The notes beneath the pieces were generated by a model. That model saw nothing but the letters and a program-made list of their open reading frames with translations, did no database searches and was not told the DNA's origin. The position numbers and the translations under genes were made by a program. Below, piece by piece: positions 11,943 to 19,787 of a stretch of 64,000 nt of DNA. The stretch's first letter is position 1; each line of letters opens with the position of its first letter. Origin of the DNA: CBDCUC01 sp965222485 (GTDB lineage Bacteria; Pseudomonadota; Alphaproteobacteria; Rhizobiales; Hyphomicrobiaceae); NCBI GenBank assembly GCA_965222485.1, contig CBDCUC010000040.1, forward strand, positions 1,178,001-1,242,000. The letters run 5' to 3'.

Positions 11943-14900
11943 ATGGTTGGTAAGATTTTCATCAACTATCGGCGGGGTGACGATCCGGGCTTCACGGGTC
12001 GGCTGTTCGATCAGCTCGATAACGCGTTTGAGACCGGACAGCTGTTTATGGACGTGGACAGCATCGATCCCGGGCTCGACTTCGTCGACGTGTTGAGTGA
12101 GCAGGTCGCGCGTTGTGACGTGTTCCTGTCAGTCATTGGACAGGAATGGCTGGACGCCCGGGACGAGCGTGGTGAACGACGTCTCGATAGCCCGAACGAC
12201 TTTGTGCGCATTGAAATCGAGTCGGCATTGGAGCAGGGCAAACGCGTGATCCCCGTGCTTGTCAACGATGCGAAGTTGCCCTCCGCAGACGATTTACCTG
12301 AGAGCCTCAAACCGCTTGTTCGCCGCAACGCGGTTCGTCTGACGCACGACCGGTTTCGCGCAGATAGCGCCGGGCTTATTGGAGCGCTTAAATCCGCGCT
12401 GGAGGAAGCCGAACAGACCCGGCTGGCTGAAAAAGAGGAGCGACGCCGCGCGGAGGAAGAACGGGAAAAAGAGGCTGCCCGCCGGGCTGAGGAACTTTCA
12501 CAACAAAAGCAGGAACACGAACGCCTCAATGCGATTTCAGGACTTTCGCCGGAAGACATCGCCAAAGCAACGGAGCTGGTGAACTGGCGGCACATCGAGG
12601 ACAGCGACCGCGCTGATGATTTTCGTGACCACCTTGCAAGATTTTCCGATGGCGCGTGTTCGTCTGTTGCGCGCGCCAAACTGGAGTCGATTGTGTGGAA
12701 TGAGCTCCCGCTTGGCGCCAAGGCAGACGTGCTGGAAGCGTTCATCACCGAATTTCCCGAAGGACAGTATGTAACAGAGGCGCAGAACCGGCTTGCGCAA
12801 TGGAAAAAAGAAGAGGAGGAAGCTGCGAAACAAGAGTTGCGTGAGCAGCGTTTGGCAGCCGCATGGGAGGAGACCAAAAATGCGAACACCGCGGCCGCTT
12901 TTGAGGCCTTTTTGCTGGACTGGCCGTCGAGCGTTTACGCGGCTGACGCGCGCAGACTGCTAAAAGAGCGCAGGCGCGACGAGCGGAAGGCCAGCGGCGG
13001 CAACGCGTCAGTATGGTCGGATCGTGCAGCACTTCCCCTCGCACTTGCGGTTGCGCTGATCGGCGGGCTCATGGTGTTTGCCATGACACGTCCGGACCGC
13101 CAGAGCGATACCTATGATCTCCCGTCGTCAAGCTCGTCGCCGAGTTCATCGATCTCGGATGCTGAGTCAGTTCATGATTTTCCGCCGGTTCCCGACGACG
13201 CTGCCAATCCGCAATTTGTACCTCAGGTTGGGCATGGTTCTTCGGTGCGCGGTTTGGCGATTTCGCCTGATGGTCGTTGGCTGGCGACGTCGGGTCATGA
13301 CACCATAAAGGTGTGGGATGCGAAAGAGCGCCACCTTGTACGAACGATAAAGACAGCCGGGACGTATGCCAGAGATCTTGCGTTCTCCCCGGATGGAAGA
13401 ATGATCGCGTCTTCGGGCGGCAAGACTGTAGACCTGTGGGATTTGGCCACGGGGCAACGGATTCGTACCTTTAAAGGTCATCGCGAATCAGTATTGTCCA
13501 TTGCCTTTTCGCCTGATGGAAAGTTGCTTGCATCAGGAAGCATCGATGAGTCTGCAAAGATCTGGCATGTCGCGACAGGGGGCGAACTGACGTCGTTCGA
13601 TAATCAGTCGCGATTTGTTTATTCCGTTGCATTCTCTCCGGACGGCAGACAGTTCGCTGCCGGTAGTGGAGAACTCAAGATTTGGGACGCTAGTAACGGT
13701 GTGCCCCTGCGGGAGCTCAAAGGCCACGATTACGGTGTGGAGTCTTTTGCGTATTCACCCGATGGTTCGTTGATCGCGACGGGTGATGCTAAGGGTCCCG
13801 TCCGAATTTGGGATGCAAACAGCGGGAAGCTTGTTCGTGTGCTCCCAGGGCACAAGTATGCTGTGAACCGGCTGTCATTTTCTCCCGACGGGCGGACGCT
13901 GGCGACGACGGGCTCCGATACGATCAAGCTATGGAATGTTGCCGATGGAAAATTGCTTAACACCGTCGCCGATGGTGAGGAACGCGTCTACGGACTTGCT
14001 TATTTCCCAGATGGACAGTCGTTTGCGACAGGCAATGAAGTCGGCAACGTTCATATTCGCGATGCGACTGACGGTGGCTCGATCCACACTTTCAAGACAA
14101 GCGGCCTTGGCGTTCGCTCCATTTCTTTTGCGCCTGACGGCCGGCACATCGTGTCGGCAGGCCGCGATCGGAGGGTCCGGGTTTGGGATGTGCGCCGTGG
14201 AAAACTTGTCCATGACATGGAGGGACACGGAAATCCTGTAAACGCCGTGGCCTATTCGCCCAATGGGCAGCTGATTGCATCGGGAAGCGGGGACTCGATG
14301 ATGCGTGGTTCTAACGTCATCGATGTCGATGATTCATCCGTCAAGCTTTGGAATGCGCAGTCCGGCGAACTCGTTCGGAAGCTGGAGGGGCATGTCGGTG
14401 GTGTTTTGTCGCTCGCATTTTCCTCTGATGGGAAAATGCTGGCTTCGGGTGGACAACAAGAAACGGTCATTCTTTGGGATGTGGAGACAGGCCGCAAACT
14501 TCATACCCTGACACCGGAAGGGGTGCCGTATCGGAGCCTGATTCAGCGTGTTTGGTTTTCGGTGGATGGCAAAACCATCTACGGGGCAAACTTCATCAAA
14601 GAGACTTATGCCTGGGATGTGGCAACTGGCCGTTTTAAAGAAAAATTGCAATTCAGGGATAAGGACGAACACCCGGTGATCAGTCCGGATGGCCGGATAA
14701 GAGCGCATCGCAATGAGAACGAAGTCGATTTGTTGGACGCAAAATCCGGTCGGCTGTTGGCGACACTTGCAGTGTTGCCAGATGGCCAATGGGTCTCCTA
14801 CACCCCGAACGGCGATTACGTCAGTTCAACTGGCGCGCGCAAGTACTTTTCCATCGCAAGCGGTATGAATAGCTACTCGGTTTCAAGTGTGTACATGGAC

Positions 14901-14945
14901 CGGCACCAGCGCAGGAACTCGCTAAATATTTTGGGTGAGGAGTAA
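11943..14945 (+). CDS. TIR domain / coiled-coil / transmembrane / WD40 repeat protein
   Basis: A 1000-residue multidomain protein. Residues 1-150 form a TIR-type domain (KIFINYRRGDD start, DVFLSVIGQEWLDA, then the VRIEIESALEQGKRVIPVLV helix-strand with E91 and E93 where prokaryotic TIR NADases carry their acidic residue). A charged coiled coil rich in Glu/Arg/Lys (about 155-200) and two short repeat-like helical segments follow, then one hydrophobic segment at about 362-382 preceded by a strongly basic stretch. From about 420 to 970 there are twelve WD40-like units, each ending in a WD/WN-like dipeptide. The C-terminus has the LPDGQWVSYTPNGDYVSSTGA motif known after WD40 repeats in caspase-like proteins, but no protease follows. 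The frame opens at a TTG 11931; ATG 11943 fits TIR starts better. It stands alone and converges with the next gene. Role unknown; TIR families act in NAD cleavage, immunity and signalling. Confidence 0.9.
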   Translation: MVGKIFINYRRGDDPGFTGRLFDQLDNAFETGQLFMDVDSIDPGLDFVDVLSEQVARCDVFLSVIGQEWLDARDERGERRLDSPNDFVRIEIESALEQGKRVIPVLVNDAKLPSADDLPESLKPLVRRNAVRLTHDRFRADSAGLIGALKSALEEAEQTRLAEKEERRRAEEEREKEAARRAEELSQQKQEHERLNAISGLSPEDIAKATELVNWRHIEDSDRADDFRDHLARFSDGACSSVARAKLESIVWNELPLGAKADVLEAFITEFPEGQYVTEAQNRLAQWKKEEEEAAKQELREQRLAAAWEETKNANTAAAFEAFLLDWPSSVYAADARRLLKERRRDERKASGGNASVWSDRAALPLALAVALIGGLMVFAMTRPDRQSDTYDLPSSSSSPSSSISDAESVHDFPPVPDDAANPQFVPQVGHGSSVRGLAISPDGRWLATSGHDTIKVWDAKERHLVRTIKTAGTYARDLAFSPDGRMIASSGGKTVDLWDLATGQRIRTFKGHRESVLSIAFSPDGKLLASGSIDESAKIWHVATGGELTSFDNQSRFVYSVAFSPDGRQFAAGSGELKIWDASNGVPLRELKGHDYGVESFAYSPDGSLIATGDAKGPVRIWDANSGKLVRVLPGHKYAVNRLSFSPDGRTLATTGSDTIKLWNVADGKLLNTVADGEERVYGLAYFPDGQSFATGNEVGNVHIRDATDGGSIHTFKTSGLGVRSISFAPDGRHIVSAGRDRRVRVWDVRRGKLVHDMEGHGNPVNAVAYSPNGQLIASGSGDSMMRGSNVIDVDDSSVKLWNAQSGELVRKLEGHVGGVLSLAFSSDGKMLASGGQQETVILWDVETGRKLHTLTPEGVPYRSLIQRVWFSVDGKTIYGANFIKETYAWDVATGRFKEKLQFRDKDEHPVISPDGRIRAHRNENEVDLLDAKSGRLLATLAVLPDGQWVSYTPNGDYVSSTGARKYFSIASGMNSYSVSSVYMDRHQRRNSLNILGEE

Positions 14946-14974
14946 GAAAGCACCAATGCTTTAATCCGCTGGGG

Positions 14975-15376
14975 TCAAAAAAACATCAATGCAATTGCGA
15001 CCATGACGCCGGAGACGATGGCGACAGCGGTGGCACCCCGGGCTGCGGCATAGGTGCGAACATAAGAGTCGATCGCCTCATCCCCGGTCTCAGTGTGCTT
15101 GACAACATGGACAACATCGTCCCCGGAAACTTCGGTGTCGTCTTCAACCATGTCTGAAAGCCAGGGCGCGAAGATCGAACACAGGATAAAGAACGCTACA
15201 TTGTAGACTATTGCAGCAAGTCCGAATGCTGCGACGCCCCATATAAAGTCGAGGCCTGGCCCTCCAGGGGACTGGATCCATACCAGTGCGATGACGAGAG
15301 CAATGGCCCCGACGCCGATGGCCACCACCCAATACCACTGCAATTGTTTTTGCAAAGTGGCCCGATCATCTGCCAT
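14975..15376 (-). CDS. Hypothetical three-helix membrane protein
   Basis: A protein of 133 residues with hydrophobic segments at about 15-33, 43-68 and 112-133 and an acidic loop between the second and third (EDDTEVSGDD). I recognise no family. The ATG at 15376 is the only sensible start. It is on the same strand as the DUF3775 gene to its right but 85 bases separate them. It ends 29 bases from the convergent TIR-WD40 gene. Confidence 0.7.
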   Translation of the reverse strand: MADDRATLQKQLQWYWVVAIGVGAIALVIALVWIQSPGGPGLDFIWGVAAFGLAAIVYNVAFFILCSIFAPWLSDMVEDDTEVSGDDVVHVVKHTETGDEAIDSYVRTYAAARGATAVAIVSGVMVAIALMFF

Positions 15377-15461
15377 TGTCGCCTACCAATCGTTCAATTC
15401 GCTCAAGACGGGTTGCCGCCTGAGTTGATGGCTGTCATCGTCGTTAGGGTGAGGTGCGGAC

Positions 15462-15854
15462 TTACAATATCCCGCCTTCGGCGTCTTCGACGGAAATTCC
15501 CAGCTTGTCGAGGCCTTCCTCTAGGAAGTCCGCCAGCAGGGGGATACCTAGCAGGTAGTTTTCGGTGGGATTAACACTTTCCGCGCGTGCCGTTTCTTTG
15601 GCCTCTTCCAGATCTTCCGGATCGTAAGTGCCGCGGCCGATCCAGGTCAGTGCGACCAGACTCACTTTTTCGTCGATGTTCAGCCCGGCGATAAATGCTT
15701 TGAGTTCGGCCTCCGTGGCGTCGCCGCCTCGGTCCTCCAATATGGTGTCTGCATCACCGTCGTCGCCGTCTTGGTCCCATGCACCGACTTTTGCATCTAC
15801 CTCACGGGCGCGTACGATCACATGGGCAATTTTTTCTGGCGCAATGTCCAACAT
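15462..15854 (-). CDS. DUF3775 domain-containing protein
   Basis: Small acidic cytoplasmic protein of 130 residues. The opening LDIAPEKIAHVIVRAREVDAKV, the middle LVALTWIGRGTYDPEDLEEA and the end YLLGIPLLADFLEEGLDKLG fit DUF3775, a family of unknown function common in Proteobacteria. The frame is open for 16 more codons upstream, but the ATG at 15854 has a well-placed GGAGG about eight bases before it. Divergent from the sigma factor gene. Confidence 0.85.
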   Translation of the reverse strand: MLDIAPEKIAHVIVRAREVDAKVGAWDQDGDDGDADTILEDRGGDATEAELKAFIAGLNIDEKVSLVALTWIGRGTYDPEDLEEAKETARAESVNPTENYLLGIPLLADFLEEGLDKLGISVEDAEGGIL

Positions 15855-16030
15855 TTGGCGGCCTCCGCGTGCTGGTCGGTTTTCGTGGTTCTCTTGGCGC
15901 AAATTCTACTGTGGCGGAGCAATTATGGCTAGATGGGTCATATCTATCAGCGACCAGTTGGCCGGGCGCTGACGCAAGGCTTCAGCTGACTAAAATCGGA
16001 CCGGGAACCTTTTGGGGCCTTTATTCGTCT

Positions 16031-16801
16031 ATGCTTATGTCAACAACAGATGAAACGGGACAGCGGTCAGTGATGCGATCGTCCGGGAACAGTGAACGGT
16101 TGACAGTCGAGGGCCTGAGAGATGCCGTCGACACGGCGGCGCTTGGCTCAGGCGAAGCGCTCACGGCGGTCATGCGCCAGAATAATGGGCGGATGTTTCG
16201 CATCGCGCGCAGTATCCTGCGCAATGATGCAGAGGCTGAAGATATTGTTCAGGATGCCTTCCTGAAAGCGTTTACGGAACTTGATGGCTTGCGGGAGGCT
16301 AGTAGCATCGGCGCATGGCTAGCCAAGATCACGCATAACATGTCGTTGTCTCGATTGCGGCAAATGAAACTGCACGACACACTGGTATCGCAAGCAACTT
16401 CACCTTCTGAACATGAGCGTTTGGAAACAGCATCGATGTCGGAAGACGTTCAAGTAAGTCCGGAACAGTTTGCAGCGATCGGCGACGTGCGGCGATTGCT
16501 TGAGCAAGAGATCGATAAGCTCGGCGACGGTTTCCGGGAGGTTTTCGTTCTGCGGGAAGTGGAACAGATGTCGATAGCGGAAACCTCTGAAATTTTGGGC
16601 ATACCTGCACAAACCGTAAAGACCCGGTTGCACCGGGCAAAAGCGCAGCTTCGGTCCGGCCTTGAAGATCATCTTACGGCTGCCTCTCTCAAGGCATTTC
16701 CGTTCGGCGGTCGCCAGTGCGAGCGAACGACGCGTTTCGTCCTCGATCGTTTGGAACAAGCTGTGATCACATCTCTCGACCCTACCAAGACGCATCACTG
16801 A
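16031..16801 (+). CDS. ECF-type RNA polymerase sigma factor
   Basis: Sigma-70 family protein of about 256 residues with regions 2 and 4 only. Region 2 holds MFRIARSILRNDAEAEDIVQDAF and the -10 recognition helix; region 4 holds the REVFVLREVEQMSIAETSEILG and QTVKTRLHRAKAQLR helix-turn-helix that reads the -35. After region 4 is a tail, FPFGGRQCERTTRFVLDRL, seen in some RpoE-like ECF groups. Candidate starts are ATG 16031 and 16037; the open frame continues far upstream but overlaps the divergent DUF3775 gene. No anti-sigma factor with a recognisable zinc or RseA-like domain is next to it; two small membrane proteins follow closely and could fill that role. Confidence 0.9.
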   Translation: MLMSTTDETGQRSVMRSSGNSERLTVEGLRDAVDTAALGSGEALTAVMRQNNGRMFRIARSILRNDAEAEDIVQDAFLKAFTELDGLREASSIGAWLAKITHNMSLSRLRQMKLHDTLVSQATSPSEHERLETASMSEDVQVSPEQFAAIGDVRRLLEQEIDKLGDGFREVFVLREVEQMSIAETSEILGIPAQTVKTRLHRAKAQLRSGLEDHLTAASLKAFPFGGRQCERTTRFVLDRLEQAVITSLDPTKTHH

Positions 16802-16863
16802 CCGCTGTTCCGTTTCTCTCCCGTGTTGGCACGACACAGATCAAACTGGGAGTAGACAATACT

Positions 16864-17211
16864 ATGCTGACATATGCTGTAATTTCTTTTGCAATCGCTG
16901 CCGTCGGTGGTCTCGTGCTTGCGAGTTCTGTATTGCGCGGGCAGCTTGCATCCTGGCCCTTATCGTTGTTGCACGCAGGCCTTGGAGCTCTGGGGTTGGT
17001 CCTCGTGCTGTTAGCGGTGTTGGAGGGATCGGTAGCAGGCCTCATACCGGTTGCGCTTTTGGTTCTTGTCGTGGCGGCGCTCGGCGGTTTCTATCTGGCC
17101 TCGCTACATTTGCGCAAACAGATTGCCCCGAGCGGCGTTGTTCTCATTCACGCCGGCGCGGCGGTAACAGGCTTTTTGCTGTTGTGCGCTGCTGTTTTCG
17201 GCTTGCTTTAG
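16864..17211 (+). CDS. Small hydrophobic membrane protein
   Basis: A protein of 115 residues that is almost entirely hydrophobic, with four predicted transmembrane helices in two similar halves (each has a Gly-rich helix, a short LRxQ loop and a following helix with LLHAG or LIHAG), so it looks like an internal duplication. ATG 16864 is preceded by GGGAG. It lies 62 bases after the sigma factor and 15 bases before the DUF2231 gene, so the three are probably cotranscribed. No function can be named. Confidence 0.7.
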   Translation: MLTYAVISFAIAAVGGLVLASSVLRGQLASWPLSLLHAGLGALGLVLVLLAVLEGSVAGLIPVALLVLVVAALGGFYLASLHLRKQIAPSGVVLIHAGAAVTGFLLLCAAVFGLL

Positions 17212-17226
17212 CTCCGGCCAAACCTC

Positions 17227-17652
17227 ATGCGCATTTTCGGACACCCGGTCCATCCAATGCTCGTGCATTTTCCTATAGCGTTTTGGTCGCTTGCAACGGT
17301 GCTCGATTGTTGTGCGTTGCTCGGTGTTGGTGGCGTCTGGCCACTAACCTGGATGCCGCTGGCGCTTGGTCTCATCATAGCGGTGCCAGCAATGATTTTA
17401 GGCTTGTTAGAATTTGCCGATATCGAGGAGGCCGCCTCACGCGACGCGCAGCGTCATATGCTGACGATGTGCGCTGCGTGGGTCGCCTATTTCGCGGCGC
17501 TGTTGATGCGAATGGACGGTGTTGTGCCCGTGGCGGACCTACAATTCGTGTCTATTGCTCTCAGTCTTAGTGGGTTCGGTCTGATGGGGCTGGGCAGCTG
17601 GTATGGCGGGCAGCTCGTCTATTGGCACGGGGTGGGACGGTCGCGGCGATAG
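17227..17652 (+). CDS. DUF2231 domain-containing membrane protein
   Basis: A protein of 141 residues with four transmembrane helices. The start MRIFGHPVHPMLVHFPIAFW is the hallmark of DUF2231 proteins, in which paired histidines at the membrane surface suggest a metal or haem site; none has a settled function. It follows the small membrane protein by 15 bases and probably belongs to the sigma factor operon. Confidence 0.85.
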   Translation: MRIFGHPVHPMLVHFPIAFWSLATVLDCCALLGVGGVWPLTWMPLALGLIIAVPAMILGLLEFADIEEAASRDAQRHMLTMCAAWVAYFAALLMRMDGVVPVADLQFVSIALSLSGFGLMGLGSWYGGQLVYWHGVGRSRR

Positions 17653-18000
17653 TATGACAGGTATATTGCGCCCGGCGTTTCTCGATGTGCATTCTACATA
17701 TGCAATAGCAACTCCATTTTGATTGAATGCGGCTGGCCTAGGTTACGGCTAGCAGGAAAATTGCGTTCCGGAGTAATATCTCTCGCCACAATATGACAAA
17801 TTTGTTGAAGTGGTCGTTCTTGACACCTAAGACGTTTAAGCTGTCATAAAGCGGTCATGTGTGCGGTCGTCACGTAGGCGCCTGTCCGGCTAGGCGCGGC
17901 TGAATTTTCTAGTGCTCAAGCGGGCATTTCCAGCGGGTTCGACGATGAATTGGGGACCTGTGCTTGGGTGTTGTGGGCTTGTTGGCGCGGTGGAGAAGAC
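17653..18000. other. Intergenic region
   Basis: About 350 bases between the DUF2231 gene and the next membrane protein. It holds a short hairpin (GCGCCT / AGGCGC at 17878-17897) and no recognised gene, repeat or clear terminator. A promoter for the downstream gene must be here but cannot be assigned with confidence. Confidence 0.4.
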
Positions 18001-18783
18001 ATGGAGAATGGGATGCGTTCGAAGGATCAGGTGCAAAGAGGGTGGTCAGGCGTACCGGTCGGCCCGTTTGCAAGTGATCCAGGTTGGACAGGGATCGCCT
18101 GGTGGCTTGGGATACCCGTAGCCATCCTTGTTGTCGTTCTCGCCAGCTATGCGATTTCACCAAAGTGGTTCGTCGAATGGATGGAGCCTGAGGGTTACGG
18201 CGTTTTGGAACTGTCGCACTTCTTCATTCCGCTGACTGCCTGTGCGCTTGCGGTAGCTGCCATGTTCGACCCCTGGGTGCGAAATCGCACACTTGTGTTT
18301 TTGTGGCTCGGCGCGATGGCGCTCGGCACTTTTTATATTGGTGGCGAGGAACACAGTTGGGGGCAGCATTTTTTGAAGTGGAACACGCCTGACTACTGGT
18401 CGGCCATTAACAGGCAGAATGAAACCAATCTTCACAATGCATTTGATTTTCTTGGAAACGGCGCACGCATGGTGTTGGAGGTTGCCATAGTTTTGGGCGG
18501 GATCATCTATCCAATTGTCGCGTGGATTTGGCCGCAAGTGAGAAACACAAGGCTTGAATTTTTCATGCCGCCAGCGGCATTGCTCCCGACGGCGGTCATA
18601 ATGATCGCAATTAAGATCTGGGGTTCTATGGAAAAATTCGATCTGGTTCCGATTATTGCAGGGCGCAGCAGTGAGGTGCAGGAGACCTTCATCTACCTGT
18701 TTTTGTTGTTTGCCGTATTCGTCTTGAGGTCGCGGGTTGAGGAAGCGAAGGAACGCGAAGCCGTGGCAGCCATGCCGGCGTGA
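18001..18783 (+). CDS. Uncharacterised polytopic membrane protein with EEHSWGQ motif
   Basis: A protein of 260 residues with about six transmembrane helices. The conserved centre reads GGEEHSWGQHFLKWNTPDYW followed by INRQNETNLHN; I know this pattern from uncharacterised bacterial membrane proteins, but no function is established. The Glu/His-rich motif between helices could bind a metal or lipid head group (inference). A TTG-initiated extension to 17950 is possible, but ATG 18001 has GGAG six bases upstream. The last residues are charged and helical. Confidence 0.75.
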   Translation: MENGMRSKDQVQRGWSGVPVGPFASDPGWTGIAWWLGIPVAILVVVLASYAISPKWFVEWMEPEGYGVLELSHFFIPLTACALAVAAMFDPWVRNRTLVFLWLGAMALGTFYIGGEEHSWGQHFLKWNTPDYWSAINRQNETNLHNAFDFLGNGARMVLEVAIVLGGIIYPIVAWIWPQVRNTRLEFFMPPAALLPTAVIMIAIKIWGSMEKFDLVPIIAGRSSEVQETFIYLFLLFAVFVLRSRVEEAKEREAVAAMPA

Positions 18784-18860
18784 GCGCGGCAGATCTCAAC
18801 GGTTAGTGCGTTCAGCTCAGTACAGTCTCTCATGTAAATACGTGCGCTATACGGCGTGCC

Positions 18861-18880
18861 GCGGAGTGTCGACACCCCGC
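18861..18880. repeat. 20-base near-perfect palindrome
   Basis: GCGGAGTGTCGACACCCCGC: an inverted repeat centred on GTCGAC with one mismatched pair. It lies in the 139-base gap between two convergent genes and is followed by AAAA but not by a T-run on the plus strand. It may be a bidirectional terminator stem or a protein site. Confidence 0.45.
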
Positions 18881-18922
18881 AAAAGGAACCTACGCACAGC
18901 TTGTCGGGGGTTAACTAATGGG

Positions 18923-19603
18923 TCACTGCGATGCGGCAGGTTTATAGTCTGCCGCCCACATCCCTATAGTTCCGTTGCCTGTGAAATTTCGGTAATCGAT
19001 TTGGCCGATCTGCATTTCAAAGCTCAATGGATTGACCTTGGGTGACAACTCAAAAAGCGTATCGCCACTTGGGACGGCAGTATTCAACGACACTTTGAAT
19101 TGGTAGGTTCCGGGTTCTAAATCCAAGATGCGCGCTACAGTCTCACCGTTGCGTGGGAAAAATTGCAAGGCTTGTGAAAAAGATGCCTTGCCGGAGAGTG
19201 AGACAGGTGCAAACGCACGAGGTGGCGTTTGGCCCCACGCTCCCAGGTTAGCTGCGTAAAATTTCTTCGACTGCTTGGTGCGGGGGTTGGTAACTTCGAG
19301 GTCGATCGACAGCACAGTGCCGGTTCGCGCGCCATCATTGGCAAGCGTGATGGGCATGATGAAGACTTCGAAGGGGCTGTCGGGCCGGTCCGGATCCGTG
19401 TAGCTGATCTGCGGAGGAACATAGATTGCAAGCTCCGGGGCACGCAGAACGGATTCGTAAAAGCTGTATCCGGAAAACAAGAGCGCGAAGCCTGAGATGA
19501 GCGTCGCTAGCAGGCCTCCGCTCAAGCCATGGCCATGGGCTGTTTCAAGCGCATCTTCCCTGGCCTGGTCGGCCGTACGTTTGCCACCCTTCCAAATTGC
19601 CAC
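18923..19603 (-). CDS. Hypothetical single-pass membrane protein
   Basis: A protein of 226 residues with a basic N-terminus, one transmembrane helix at about 29-51 and a soluble part, probably periplasmic, made of predicted beta strands (a possible immunoglobulin-like fold: LEVTNPRTKQSKKFYAANL, LEPGTYQFKVSLNTAVPSG). No family recognised. The start is GTG at 19603 with GGGGGAG directly upstream; the spacing is short. It follows aidB on the same strand after 184 bases. Confidence 0.65.
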   Translation of the reverse strand: MAIWKGGKRTADQAREDALETAHGHGLSGGLLATLISGFALLFSGYSFYESVLRAPELAIYVPPQISYTDPDRPDSPFEVFIMPITLANDGARTGTVLSIDLEVTNPRTKQSKKFYAANLGAWGQTPPRAFAPVSLSGKASFSQALQFFPRNGETVARILDLEPGTYQFKVSLNTAVPSGDTLFELSPKVNPLSFEMQIGQIDYRNFTGNGTIGMWAADYKPAASQ

Positions 19604-19787
19604 AACTCCCCCCTACGCCTTGTTGAATAGCTAATTGCAAAATTTCTGATGCAGTCTAACACGCCGCGGTGCCAGACGAAGAGCTTTGTGCGTAGCGGTC
19701 TATTGCGGACAGAATTGGACCACTGATTTGCGTGTTGGCACCGGCCGTCACAACCCTTGGTGTAGTCGGAGGGTTGCCGGCACATGC

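Noticed and set aside
12011..12889. Minus-strand frame of 292 codons opposite the TIR domain
   Set aside because: Ser/Arg/Cys-rich shadow of the plus-strand gene, whose domains are clearly real.
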